Origin: an uncultured Rhodanobacteraceae bacterium
GTDB taxonomy: Bacteria; Pseudomonadota; Gammaproteobacteria; Xanthomonadales; SZUA-5
Length of the DNA: 64,000 bases
Direction: 5' to 3'
Assembly: GCA_937928755.1 (NCBI GenBank)
Contig: CALEZI010000049.1
Span: 26,266-90,265, forward strand
In this document: positions 35,935 through 44,936 of the stretch, in pieces
Position numbering within the stretch: position 1 is the stretch's first letter
Layout of the letters: each line of letters begins with the position of its first letter
Notes under the pieces: model-generated
Told to the model about the DNA's origin: nothing
Seen by the model: only the letters and a program-made list of their open reading frames with translations
The model's database searches: none
Program-made: the position numbers and the translations under genes

Positions 35935-35982
35935 GAGGGCACGAGGGCACGAGGGCACGAGGGCACGAGGGCACGAGGGCAC
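35935..35982. repeat. Tandem repeat, 6 x GAGGGCAC
   Basis: Six exact head-to-tail copies of GAGGGCAC, followed by a degenerate GAGAAAGG. The number of copies is likely variable by slippage. It lies in a non-coding gap about 215 bases upstream of the TetR gene. Confidence 0.92.
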
Positions 35983-36198
35983 GAGAAAGGCTCGCAGATC
36001 GCGAGCACTTTCGTGCTGTGCGCCGCGAGTTTCGTGGTGCCGGGCGCTCAATACGCTCCGCACGGCAAAAAGAAGGGTTAACGCAAGCGACACGGAAGCT
36101 CTCGGCGTGGTCAGGGCGATGCCGATCTGCAAGGCATATTGCATCGCCATATTTGAACGGCGTATGCTTTTGCTCATCGTATACGTTTCGGATCCACC

Positions 36199-36867
36199 AT
36201 GACGGCATTTCTCGGTAGCGAGGGCAGTCGCCGCTTGCGCAAGCGCGCGCAAACCGCCAACCACCTCGCGGCTACGGCATTCCGTCTGTTCGAGACGCAC
36301 GGCTACGATGCCGTCGCGATGGAGCAGATCGCCGAGGAAGCGGACGTGGCAAAGGCCACGCTCTACAACTATTTCCCGGTCAAGGAAGCGCTGATCGCAC
36401 ATCGTTTCCGCGAGGACATCGCCGCGGGCATGGTCGAGCGAGCGGCTGCGCTCAGCGCATGCGAGACCTTCGAAACGCGGATGCAGTTTCTGTTGCGCGA
36501 ATCGGCGGCCTGGCACACAGCACGCAAAGCCTACCTGCCCCAGTACCTCAGGTATCTGACCAGTCAGGCACGCTACGGCGACGAGACGCCGCGTGCCGGT
36601 GCGGCCGACAGCGGCAGCCGGCAGATCCTCACCCAGATGTTCGCGGCCGCCCAGGACTCGGGCGAGGTCGATACAAGGCAGACGGCGGCACAGATCGCGT
36701 GGAGCTTCGAGTACCTGCTGTTTGGTGCGGTCGCCGCCTGGCTTACCGACCCGAGCCTGGATCTGACGACCCGATTTCTCGCCGCGTTCGACCTGGCCAT
36801 GCGCGGGATGGCGACTTCCCCGGGAACAAAGAATCCGAAGTCACCTGACGCAGGAGCCAAATCTTGA
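36199..36867 (+). CDS. TetR-family transcriptional regulator
   Basis: 222 residues with a TetR N-terminal helix-turn-helix: ATAFRLFETHGYDAVAMEQIAEEADVAKATLYNYFPVKEALI. The C-terminal ligand domain is divergent. The stop overlaps the P450 start (TTGA at 36864), so it is the first gene of a two-gene operon and most likely controls it in response to the P450 substrate or a related compound. Confidence 0.92.
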   Translation: MTAFLGSEGSRRLRKRAQTANHLAATAFRLFETHGYDAVAMEQIAEEADVAKATLYNYFPVKEALIAHRFREDIAAGMVERAAALSACETFETRMQFLLRESAAWHTARKAYLPQYLRYLTSQARYGDETPRAGAADSGSRQILTQMFAAAQDSGEVDTRQTAAQIAWSFEYLLFGAVAAWLTDPSLDLTTRFLAAFDLAMRGMATSPGTKNPKSPDAGAKS

Positions 36868-38291
36868 CCTCAGACAGCGGCACCGACACAGCGCCGATCA
36901 GCGCAGCCCCACTGGGACTGCCGCTGCTCACCACCATCCAGAAGGACCCGCTGGGCGCCGCCACCCAGTTCCAGCGCCGCTTTGGCGACGTCGCTCGACT
37001 GAGCATTCTGTTTCGGCGCATCTACTACTTTTTCACCCCGGAAGCCGCGCGCCAAATCCTGGTCGATCACCAATCGGATTTCACTCGCGAAGCGCGCTTG
37101 CTCAAGATCTTCGAATCCTTTCAGGGCAAGAACGTCCTGACCACGGAAGGCCCGGACTGGGAGCGTCAACGACGGATATTGACGCCCGGGTTCTCGCCCA
37201 AACGCATCGCCGGCTACATGGAACTGATGCGCGCCGCGATCGAAGCCAGTGTCGGCGACGAACTGCCCGTCGAGGCAGGCCGCAGTGCGTCGGTCGACGT
37301 CGATTTCCTGACGACGCGGATCACCATGGACGTCATCCTGCGCACGCTGTTCTCCCATGCAACCACCCGGGCCGAGGCGAGCCAGGTTTCAACCGCCATC
37401 CGCGCGCTGACCCGTCAAAGCATGCGAGAGGTGTATTGGGCCTTCATTCCGCCCGTGTGGATGCCTTATCCCGGGCGTGCCGCCAAGCTCAAGCACTTGC
37501 AAACCATCAATGCGCTGATCGCCACGCACATCAAGGCGCGAACCAGCAATACGAGCAGCGCTGGCACGCGGAACGACGTGTTGGACATGCTGTTGGCGGC
37601 GCGTGACGACGCGCCGACGACGAGCAGCGCATCACTGACTTCTCGTGAGATTCACGACAACTGCATGTCGCTGTTCACCGCGGGATTCGATACCGCGTCG
37701 TCCGCGCTGACCTGGTGGATTGGTCTGATGGCGACGCATCCGGAAGCTGCCGACAGGTTGCGCGGCGAAATCGAAAGCGCTGGTGCGCCGTCCATGGAGG
37801 CCATCGCGCGGCTGCCGTATCTGAACGCGACGATCAAGGAGGCGATGCGCCTCTATTCGCCGTCCACGGCGCTGTTTACCCGCGTCGCGCTGCGCGATGT
37901 CGTGATCGGCGAAACCCCGGTTTCGAAGGGCACGCTGGTGGTGATCCCGATCTGGAATCTGCATCGCGATGCGCGCTCCTTTGCCGAGCCCGAAACGTAC
38001 CGTCCGGATCGTTTCATGCCCGACGCGCCACCCATCCCACGCAGTGCCTACATGCCGTTCGGGGCAGGGCCGCATTTCTGCCTCGGCCAGCATTTCGCCA
38101 GCATCGAAATGGCTCTGATTGCCGCCCACCTGGCGCAGAATTTTGAATTCGCGCTCGAACCAGGCGCCGATTTGCCGGAACCCTTCGTGGATGTTGCGCT
38201 GAAGCCCAGGACGACCCTGCGCGTGCGGTTCACGCGGCGCCAGAGGAGTGAGCAACACACGGGATTCCGGGCAACAACGAACCGGCCTTGA
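36864..38291 (+). CDS. Cytochrome P450
   Basis: A 475-residue soluble P450: I-helix AGFDTASSALTWW, ExxR in KEAMRLYSP, and heme loop PFGAGPHFCLGQHFA with Cys ~406 as the iron ligand. The starting codon is TTG 36864, preceded by AGGAG at a good distance and overlapping the TetR stop. The last ~10 residues (GFRATTNRP) and the stop codon are encoded by a repeated hairpin element also seen at 45451, so the original C terminus may have been replaced. No ferredoxin partner is adjacent; the substrate is unknown. Confidence 0.92.
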   Translation: MTSDSGTDTAPISAAPLGLPLLTTIQKDPLGAATQFQRRFGDVARLSILFRRIYYFFTPEAARQILVDHQSDFTREARLLKIFESFQGKNVLTTEGPDWERQRRILTPGFSPKRIAGYMELMRAAIEASVGDELPVEAGRSASVDVDFLTTRITMDVILRTLFSHATTRAEASQVSTAIRALTRQSMREVYWAFIPPVWMPYPGRAAKLKHLQTINALIATHIKARTSNTSSAGTRNDVLDMLLAARDDAPTTSSASLTSREIHDNCMSLFTAGFDTASSALTWWIGLMATHPEAADRLRGEIESAGAPSMEAIARLPYLNATIKEAMRLYSPSTALFTRVALRDVVIGETPVSKGTLVVIPIWNLHRDARSFAEPETYRPDRFMPDAPPIPRSAYMPFGAGPHFCLGQHFASIEMALIAAHLAQNFEFALEPGADLPEPFVDVALKPRTTLRVRFTRRQRSEQHTGFRATTNRP

Positions 38292-38310
38292 GGGCCGGTT
38301 CTTGTTGGTG
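38258..38310. terminator. Repeated hairpin element, locus A
   Basis: Stem AACCGGCC-TTGAG-GGCCGGTT (38280-38300), flanked by CGGGATTCCGGGCAACAA and CTTGTTGGTGCATTGGTGG, all matching the element at 45437-45500. The T run present at 45 kb is degenerate here. It contains the P450 stop codon, so it may end that transcript. Confidence 0.7.
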
Positions 38311-38312
38311 CA

Positions 38313-38414
38313 TTGGTGGAGCGGAATCGGCTGCCAGCTCAAACCCGTCTCGTCCAGCATCGAGGAATCCCGCGCCATGCGTCCCTGCCCTGCAGAAGTC
38401 ATGGGGGAGATCGC
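38313..38414 (-). pseudogene. Unidentified C-terminal gene fragment (remnant X), copy A
   Basis: On the minus strand this encodes AISPMTSAGQGRMARDSSML before the hairpin. It aligns with the fragment at 45495-45592 (AISPMGSAALQGSARVSSVM), and several of the differences fall at third codon positions (ATC/ATT, TCC/TCG, CCC/CCT), so the ancestor was protein-coding. No start and no recognisable family. Confidence 0.5.
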
Positions 38415-38529
38415 ACAATCCCCTCATGCCTGCAAACATGGGATGCCGTATCGGTCCGACCAAGCGGCTTGGACGCGTGCACGCGGCGTTGACCGATGTT
38501 TCCGGGGCCCGCCCAGCATTCAAGCCCGT

Positions 38530-38680
38530 TCAACGCGGCTGGAAGGCAATGATGGCCATGCCCATCAAGGTAACCGCGGCGCCGGCGAGGTCGCAGGCCG
38601 AGGGCCGGATGCCGTCGATCCACCACAGCCAGAGGATTGCCACGGCGACATAGACACCGCCTTAGGCCGCATAGACGCGT
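38530..38680 (-). pseudogene. ynfA: ynfA (UPF0060) 3' fragment
   Basis: The minus strand matches the C-terminal half of the intact ynfA gene at 63032: RVYAA, a stop codon (38662-38664), then GGVYVAVAILWLWWIDGIRP and a few more residues to the same stop. The 5' half is missing and replaced by a toxin-gene fragment. Homology continues ~45 bases past the stop. It is a dead relic. Confidence 0.88.
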
Positions 38681-38726
38681 CTGGTCACCTTCAGGCCCGG
38701 AGGGAACAAGGAGCGTCGCCCTCCCG
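38681..38726 (-). pseudogene. 5' fragment of the Panacea-linked toxin gene
   Basis: The minus strand encodes GRATLLVPSGPEGDQTR, nearly identical to RRATLLVPSGPEDDQAR near the start of the intact gene at 45675-46103. Homology stops abruptly at the ynfA fragment, marking a recombination joint. Confidence 0.75.
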
Positions 38727-38824
38727 AGGCCCAGCGCAGCGGCGCGCGAACTGGAACGCGGCGGGCTGGCTGCGGGACCAGTAGCTTGGTTGTTGTGGCT
38801 GCCTGATTCCGGCATCCTCCAACG

Positions 38825-39193
38825 ATGTCATCCGCCATCACTCGCATTCGCCACGCCATCAGTCGCCATTCGGGCTTCCGTGGGCTGTCGCTCGTGTTGG
38901 CGTTTGCCTGGATGTGGATGACGTGGCCGCAACTTGAGCTGCATTCGCATGCCCACGGCGACCAGACGCATTCGCATGCCGTCGAGCATGCTGAGCCCGA
39001 CGCGCAAGTGGCCGACGACTCCAACGCGCCGAGCGTGATGCATGTGCATGACGCGTCGACCCCCGCCTGTGCGCTGCTGTCCCCGCAACCGCCGATGTGC
39101 ACTGCGCCGGTCGCGGTACTCGACGCTGCTCCCCCCTTCAGCTCCCCTGCGCTGACCGCGCAATCCCCACCGCACCGCCCCCCGATCGTTTGA
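38825..39193 (+). CDS. Small His-rich exported protein of a metal-efflux operon (CzcI-like)
   Basis: 122 residues with an N-terminal hydrophobic segment (LSLVLAFAWMWMTWP) then a histidine-rich stretch (LHSHAHGDQTHSHAVEH, MHVHD) and cysteines (PACAL, PMCTAP). It resembles the small periplasmic CzcI-type proteins found upstream of czcCBA and may bind metal or modulate the pump. It is 76 bases upstream of czcC, in the same direction. Confidence 0.75.
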   Translation: MSSAITRIRHAISRHSGFRGLSLVLAFAWMWMTWPQLELHSHAHGDQTHSHAVEHAEPDAQVADDSNAPSVMHVHDASTPACALLSPQPPMCTAPVAVLDAAPPFSSPALTAQSPPHRPPIV

Positions 39194-39269
39194 CCACTGC
39201 AATGCCTGCTGCGTCGCCATGTCCGGCGACGTACCTACGCGCGCGTGTGTCTGACAATCGGAGGTTGCT

Positions 39270-40520
39270 GTGGTGTGCAAATTGGGTTTGGTCCTGGCAT
39301 TGGCCGGGGTCGTGGGCGGCCATGCGTCGTCATTGCCGGCGAGTGAGCTGACGCTGGAACAGGCGGTGGAGCAGGCGCTGGCGCGGCACCCGAGCCTCAC
39401 CGCGCAGGTGCAGTCGGTGCGCGCGGCCGAGCGGCAAGCCGAGCTGCTGGCGCTGCAGCCGCCGTGGACGGTAGGCGGAGAACTGGAAAACGTGCTCGGC
39501 ACCGGTTCGGTGTCGGGCTTCCATGGCGCTGAAACCACAGTGCGACTGAGCCGGCTCATCGAACTCGGTGGCAAGCAGGCGACGCGTGAGCGCGTCGGCG
39601 CGGCTGAGGTCGCGCGGCAGAGCCAGGGCGTCAATCGCCTGCAGACTGCCATCGCCGCACAAACGGCAGAGCGCTTCATCGCGGTGGTTGGCCATCAGGA
39701 GCGTCTGGCGATCCTGCGCAGCGATCTGGCCTTGGCAGAGGAAACGCGCGCCGCGCTTGCTCGCTGGATCGAGGTCGGCCGCATATCCGAAGCGGAAGGC
39801 CGCCAAGCCGATGTCGCCGTTATCGGCGCGCGCCTGCGCGTCGAGGATGCGGAGCATGAACTCGACAGCGCGCGTGTGTCGTTATCTGCACTGTGGGGCG
39901 AGTCTGAGCCCGCATTCGACTCCGCAAAGGGTGCGCTCGCCACCCTGCAACCCGTTGCTCCCTTTGCCGAACTCGCCGCGCAGCTGCCGGACAGCGTCGA
40001 CCAACGCAGCTTTGCGGCAGAGGCCGATACGCTGCTCGCGCAGCGCGATCTGGCGGCAACCGCGGCAAAACCGGACCTGGCGGTCAGCGTCGGCATCCGT
40101 CGATTGGAGAGCATGGACGACCAGGCGCTGATCATGGGTGTGTCCTTGCCGTTGGGCAGTGCGCCGCGATCGGCGCTGGGCGTCGCCCGCATTGACGCCG
40201 AACTGGCCGCTCTGGCGGCGCGCCAGCAGGCGGCGCAGTGGGACGCGCGCCAGCAGCTCTATGGCCTGTACCGGGAACTGGAGCACGCCCGGCATGTGGT
40301 CGAAGCGCACCAGAAAGAGAGCCTGCCGGCGGCCGAGGCTGCGCTCGCCGCGAGCCGCCGCGGTTTCGAACTCGGCCGCTTCGGCTTTCCGGTACTGAAG
40401 CAAGCGCAGCAGACCCTGCTCGATCTGCGCCTCGATGTACTCGCAGCGCAGCAGCGCTACCACACACTTGTGGTCGCCATCGAGCGACTGACCGTTGCGA
40501 ACTCCGGAGATGCCCGATGA
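39270..40520 (+). CDS. czcC: Outer-membrane efflux protein, TolC/CzcC family
   Basis: 416 residues with a signal peptide (LGLVLALAGVVGGHASS) and two OEP repeats of long helices (LTLEQAVEQALARHPSLTAQ, RLSRLIELGGKQATRE, then AAEAALAASRRGFELGRFGFPVLKQAQQTLLDLR). It forms the outer-membrane channel of the tripartite pump. The start is GTG 39270 (GTG 39273 possible), with GGAGG upstream. It overlaps the next gene by ATGA. Confidence 0.9.
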   Translation: MVCKLGLVLALAGVVGGHASSLPASELTLEQAVEQALARHPSLTAQVQSVRAAERQAELLALQPPWTVGGELENVLGTGSVSGFHGAETTVRLSRLIELGGKQATRERVGAAEVARQSQGVNRLQTAIAAQTAERFIAVVGHQERLAILRSDLALAEETRAALARWIEVGRISEAEGRQADVAVIGARLRVEDAEHELDSARVSLSALWGESEPAFDSAKGALATLQPVAPFAELAAQLPDSVDQRSFAAEADTLLAQRDLAATAAKPDLAVSVGIRRLESMDDQALIMGVSLPLGSAPRSALGVARIDAELAALAARQQAAQWDARQQLYGLYRELEHARHVVEAHQKESLPAAEAALAASRRGFELGRFGFPVLKQAQQTLLDLRLDVLAAQQRYHTLVVAIERLTVANSGDAR

Positions 40521-41752
40521 GCCTGCGCCTGATTTCACTGCTGGTCCTGTTGCCGCTTGCTGCCTGCACCAGCGCACCCGATGAGCCGGAAAGCGGCGGC
40601 CACGAAGTACCCGCCGCTGGCGACTATGAGCGCGGTCCGAAGCGTGGCCGCATGCTGCGCGATGGCGATTTCGCGCTGGAAGTGACCATCTACGAGACCG
40701 GCGTGCCGCCCGAGTTTCGGCTGTACGCCTATCAGGGAGGGCAGCCGCTGCCACCGACTTCGGTGGATGCGCAGATCGAACTGACGCGCCTCGGTGGTGT
40801 CGTCGACAAGTTCAGCTTCCGTGCCGAAGGCGATGCGCTGGTCGGCAGCGGCGTGGTCACCGAGCCGCATTCCTTCGATGTACGTGCGGTGGCTACGGTG
40901 GCCGGCATGAAACACGAGTGGAGCTATGCCTCGCACGAGGGCCGCACGACGATCTCCGCAGCAATCGCCGAGGCTTCGGGCGTTGAAACTGCGCAGGCCG
41001 GACCGGCGGTGATTCGCGAGACTGTGTCGGCCCTGGGTTCGATCAGCATCGATGTCAACCGGCAGGCCAAGGTACGCGCACGCTTCCCCGGCATCGTCCG
41101 CGAAGTCCGCGCCGGTTTTGGCGATACGGTGGCCCGTGGTGCTCCATTGGCCGTGGTCGAGAGCAACGACAGTCTGCGCAGCTACACGCTGAGCGCCCCG
41201 ATCGACGGCGTGATCACCGCGCGCAATACCAATGTCGGCGACGTGGCGGGCACCGAAGCGCTGTTCGAAATCACCGATTTGTCCGAGGTCTGGGCCGATC
41301 TGCATGTGTTCGGCAAGGACCTCGAACGCCTGGCGCCGGGACAGGCGCTGACGCTCGCCAGCACCGTCGGCGAGCATCAGATCGAGGCGCAGCTCGACCG
41401 CGTCCTGCCGATCGCAGCTGCCAACAGCCAGAGCGCCATTGCGCGCGTGCGCCTGCCCAACGCCGATGGTCGCTGGCGGCCGGGTCTGGCGGTCAGTGCC
41501 GAGATCGCCGTGGCCGAGCACCCGGTGCCGCTGGCGGTCGCAGTGGCCGGCTTGCAGCCCTTTCGCGACTTCACCGTGGTCTATGCCCAGGAGGGTGAGA
41601 CCTACGAAGTACGCATGCTCGACCTCGGTCGGCGCGACGCCGACCATGTCGAGGTTCTCGGCGGCATTGCGCCTGGTACGGCGTACGTCAGTGCGCAGAG
41701 TTTCCTGATCCGCGCCGACGTCGAGAAGTCCGGCGCCAGCCACGACCACTGA
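40517..41752 (+). CDS. czcB: RND efflux periplasmic adaptor, CzcB-like lipoprotein
   Basis: 411 residues. The lipobox LPLAACTS predicts acylation at Cys 17. An N-terminal extra domain (~40-145) precedes the barrel-sandwich hybrid (SALGSISIDVNRQAKVRARFPG, TLSAPIDGVITARNTNVGDV) and beta-barrel domains. The C terminus ends ASHDH. It links CzcC to CzcA. It overlaps czcC; czcA begins seven bases after its stop. Confidence 0.9.
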   Translation: MSLRLISLLVLLPLAACTSAPDEPESGGHEVPAAGDYERGPKRGRMLRDGDFALEVTIYETGVPPEFRLYAYQGGQPLPPTSVDAQIELTRLGGVVDKFSFRAEGDALVGSGVVTEPHSFDVRAVATVAGMKHEWSYASHEGRTTISAAIAEASGVETAQAGPAVIRETVSALGSISIDVNRQAKVRARFPGIVREVRAGFGDTVARGAPLAVVESNDSLRSYTLSAPIDGVITARNTNVGDVAGTEALFEITDLSEVWADLHVFGKDLERLAPGQALTLASTVGEHQIEAQLDRVLPIAAANSQSAIARVRLPNADGRWRPGLAVSAEIAVAEHPVPLAVAVAGLQPFRDFTVVYAQEGETYEVRMLDLGRRDADHVEVLGGIAPGTAYVSAQSFLIRADVEKSGASHDH

Positions 41753-41759
41753 GGTGGCC

Positions 41760-44700
41760 ATGCTCGAACATACGATTCGTCTTGCGATCGCCCATCGCTG
41801 GCTGGTGCTGGTCCTGGCGCTCGGTCTTGTGGGTCTCGGCGCCTGGAACTTCACGCGTTTGCCGATCGACGCCGTGCCCGACATCACCAATGTCCAGGTG
41901 CAGATCAACACCGAGGCACCCGGTTACTCGCCGCTGGAATCTGAGCAGCGCGTGACTTTTCCGATCGAAACCGCGCTGGCCGGCCTGCCGCGCATCGAGC
42001 ACACGCGATCGGTTTCGCGCTATGGCCTGTCGCAGGTCACGGTGGTCTTCGAGGACGGGACCGACCTTTATTTCGCGCGACAACTGGTCAATGAGCGCCT
42101 GCAGAGCGTGCGCCAGCAGTTGCCGGAGAGCGTCGAGCCCAAGCTCGGGCCGATTGCCACCGGACTCGGCGAGATCTTCATGTACACAGTCGAATCGGAG
42201 CCCGGCGCGGTCAAGAAAGACGGCCAGCCGTGGACGCCGACCGAACTGCGCACGCTGCAGGACTGGGTAGTGCGTCCGCAGTTGCGCAACCTGAAGGGCG
42301 TCACCGAGGTCAACACCATCGGCGGGTATGTGCGCCAGATCCACATCACGCCTGACCCGGCACGGCTGGTTGCGTACGGGCTGACGCTGCGTGACGTGAT
42401 GGATGCCGTTGCCCGCGGCAATGCCAATGTCGGCGCCGGTTACATCGAGCGCGAAGGCGAGCAGTATCTGATCCGCTCGCCCGGTCAGATAGCCGACATC
42501 GACGGTCTGCGGCGCATCGTGGTCACCCGTCGCGACGGTCTGCCGATCCATATCGATGATGTCGCCGAGGTCGTCGAAGGCACCGAGCTGCGCACCGGCG
42601 CGGCGACTGAAAACGGCCGAGAAATTGTGCTCGGCACGGTGTTCATGCTGGTCGGCGAAAACAGTCGCGCGGTGGCGCAGCGCGCCGACGCGCGGTTGAA
42701 AGAGGTCAACGCCAGCCTGCCGGAAGGCGTGAGCGCGCGCGCCGTCTACAACCGTACCGATCTCGTGGATCGCACCATCGCCACGGTCGAGAAGAACCTG
42801 CTGGAGGGCGCGCTGCTGGTGATCGCGGTGCTGTTCCTCTTGCTCGGCAACATCCGTGCGGCGCTGATCACCGCAGCGGTGATTCCGCTGGCGATGCTGA
42901 TGACCATCAGCGGCATGGTGCAAAACAAGATCTCCGGCAACCTGATGAGCCTGGGCGCGCTCGATTTCGGCCTGATCGTCGACGGCGCGGTGATCATCGT
43001 CGAGAACTGCCTGCGCCGCTTCGGCGAGGCGCAGCATCGCCTGGGTCGATTGCTCAGTCGCGACGAACGCTTCGAGCTGACCGCTTCGGCGACTGCCGAA
43101 GTGATCAAGCCGAGCCTGTTCGGCATCTTCATCATCACCGCGGTTTACCTGCCGATCTTCACGCTGACCGGTGTCGAAGGGAAGATGTTTCACCCGATGG
43201 CCTTCACTGTGGTCATCGCGCTGGTCGCGGCGATGCTGCTGTCGCTGACTTTCGTGCCGGCGGCGATTGCACTGTTCGTTACCGGTCGCGTCGCCGAAAG
43301 CGAGAACCGCGTGGTGCGCGGCATCAAGGGCGCCTACGCCCCGCTGCTCGATTTCGCGCTGGCGTGGCGCGTGCCGATCGTGTTCGCCGCCGCCGCGCTG
43401 GTGGCGCTTGCGTTGGTCGCCAGCACACGCCTCGGCACCGAGTTCATCCCCAACCTCGACGAGGGCGATATCGCGCTGCACGCGCTGCGCATACCCGGCA
43501 CCAGCCTGACCCAGGCAGTCAAGATGCAGGAGGCGCTGGAAGCGCGGATCAAGCAGTTCCCGGAGGTCGACAAGGTGGTCGCCAAGATCGGCACCGCCGA
43601 AGTTGCCACCGACCCGATGCCGCCGTCGGTGGCCGACACCTTCGTCATCATGAAGGATCGCTCGGACTGGCCGGATCCGCGCAAGCCCAAAGCCCAACTG
43701 GTGGCAGAACTGGAGGCGGCGGTGCGGACCATCCCCGGCAACAACTACGAACTCACCCAGCCGATCCAGATGCGCATGAACGAGTTGATCGCCGGTGTGC
43801 GCAGCGATGTCGCGATCAAGGTCTATGGCGACGATCTGGATGAACTGCTGCGCCTCGGCGAAGCGGTGGAAAAGGTGATCAACGGGGTCAATGGGGTCGC
43901 CGACGCGAAGACCGAACAGATTACCGGCCTGCCGGTGCTGTCGATCGTGCCGGACCGGAAGGCGCTGGCGCGCCACGGGCTGGCAGTGGCGGACGTGCAG
44001 GAAACCGTGCAGATCGCGCTCGGCGGCCGCACCGTCGGCCAGATGTTCGAGGGCGATCGCCGATTCGACATCCAGGTGCGCTTGCCCGAAAGCCTGCGCA
44101 CCGATCTGGAACGCCTGAAATCGCTGCCGATTCTGCTGCCGCGGCTGGACGCGCAGGCCGCCGACGACCCCACCCACAATGCACTGTCGCAGTGGAGCGC
44201 GGACGCACCAGCCTATGTGCCGTTGAGCGAGGTCGCCAGCATCGAACTGGCACCCGGCCCGAACCAGATCAGCCGCGAAAATGGCAAGCGCCGCGTGGTG
44301 GTGACCGCCAATGTGCGCGGCCGCGACCTCGGCTCGTTCGTCGCCGAGGCACGCGCCGCAGTGGCCGATCAAGTCGAACTGCCGGATGGTTACTGGATCG
44401 AATACGGCGGCACCTTCGAGCAGTTGATCTCGGCCAGCCAGCGCCTGCAGATCGTGGTCCCGGTATCCCTGGCGATCATTTTCGGCCTGCTGTTCATGGC
44501 CTTCGCTTCGGCGCGCGATGCCAGCATCGTCTTCAGCGGCGTGCCACTGGCGCTGACCGGCGGCGTTGCCGCGCTATTGCTGCGCGACATTCCGTTCTCG
44601 ATCTCGGCCGGCGTCGGCTTCATTGCGCTGTCCGGCATCGCCGTGCTCAACGGCGTGGTGATGATCAGCTTCATTCGCAGCCTGCGCGAGCAAGGCCGGC

Positions 44701-44936
44701 CGCTCGAAGCCGCCATCCGCGAAGGCGCGATGGTGCGCCTGCGGCCGGTGCTGATGACGGCGCTGGTTGCCAGCCTCGGCTTCGTGCCGATGGCGCTCAA
44801 CGTCGGCGCCGGCGCCGAAGTGCAGCGACCGCTGGCCACCGTAGTGATCGGTGGCATCGTGTCATCGACACTGCTGACGCTGCTTGTGCTGCCGGCGCTG
44901 TACAGGTTGTTGTATCGGCCGGAGAAGCAGGCATGA
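41760..44936 (+). CDS. czcA: Heavy-metal RND pump, CzcA family
   Basis: A 1058-residue inner-membrane proton antiporter with the full 12-helix RND layout. The heavy-metal signature DFGLIVDGAVIIVEN (about residue 400) has the charged residues of the Co/Zn/Cd or Cu/Ag groups. Other features are RLPIDAVPDITNVQVQINT at the N terminus and a long docking domain. ATG 41760 is chosen (SD GAGG); GTG 41754 is an alternative. Exact metal specificity is uncertain; the His-rich first gene suggests Zn/Co/Cd. Confidence 0.93.
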   Translation: MLEHTIRLAIAHRWLVLVLALGLVGLGAWNFTRLPIDAVPDITNVQVQINTEAPGYSPLESEQRVTFPIETALAGLPRIEHTRSVSRYGLSQVTVVFEDGTDLYFARQLVNERLQSVRQQLPESVEPKLGPIATGLGEIFMYTVESEPGAVKKDGQPWTPTELRTLQDWVVRPQLRNLKGVTEVNTIGGYVRQIHITPDPARLVAYGLTLRDVMDAVARGNANVGAGYIEREGEQYLIRSPGQIADIDGLRRIVVTRRDGLPIHIDDVAEVVEGTELRTGAATENGREIVLGTVFMLVGENSRAVAQRADARLKEVNASLPEGVSARAVYNRTDLVDRTIATVEKNLLEGALLVIAVLFLLLGNIRAALITAAVIPLAMLMTISGMVQNKISGNLMSLGALDFGLIVDGAVIIVENCLRRFGEAQHRLGRLLSRDERFELTASATAEVIKPSLFGIFIITAVYLPIFTLTGVEGKMFHPMAFTVVIALVAAMLLSLTFVPAAIALFVTGRVAESENRVVRGIKGAYAPLLDFALAWRVPIVFAAAALVALALVASTRLGTEFIPNLDEGDIALHALRIPGTSLTQAVKMQEALEARIKQFPEVDKVVAKIGTAEVATDPMPPSVADTFVIMKDRSDWPDPRKPKAQLVAELEAAVRTIPGNNYELTQPIQMRMNELIAGVRSDVAIKVYGDDLDELLRLGEAVEKVINGVNGVADAKTEQITGLPVLSIVPDRKALARHGLAVADVQETVQIALGGRTVGQMFEGDRRFDIQVRLPESLRTDLERLKSLPILLPRLDAQAADDPTHNALSQWSADAPAYVPLSEVASIELAPGPNQISRENGKRRVVVTANVRGRDLGSFVAEARAAVADQVELPDGYWIEYGGTFEQLISASQRLQIVVPVSLAIIFGLLFMAFASARDASIVFSGVPLALTGGVAALLLRDIPFSISAGVGFIALSGIAVLNGVVMISFIRSLREQGRPLEAAIREGAMVRLRPVLMTALVASLGFVPMALNVGAGAEVQRPLATVVIGGIVSSTLLTLLVLPALYRLLYRPEKQA

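Larger units (their letters stand above)
35571..36198. other. Intergenic region with propeller fragment, paired palindrome and 8-bp tandem repeat
   Basis: About 630 bases without an intact gene between the hybrid kinase and the TetR gene. It holds, in order, a beta-propeller gene fragment (35616-35778), REP-like copy 3 (35794-35865) and six copies of an 8-base unit (35935-35982). The last ~200 bases before the TetR start become AT-richer and should carry its promoter. Confidence 0.75.

Noticed and set aside
35935..35982. Possible CRISPR
   Set aside because: The unit is 8 bases without spacers and no cas gene is near; it is a simple tandem repeat.
38300..38420. Possible tRNA gene remnant (CTCCACCA before the terminator on the minus strand)
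   Set aside because: No cloverleaf can be drawn, the second copy at 45.5 kb has a different T-arm-like sequence, and the two copies vary partly like codons, so a protein-coding relic is the better reading.
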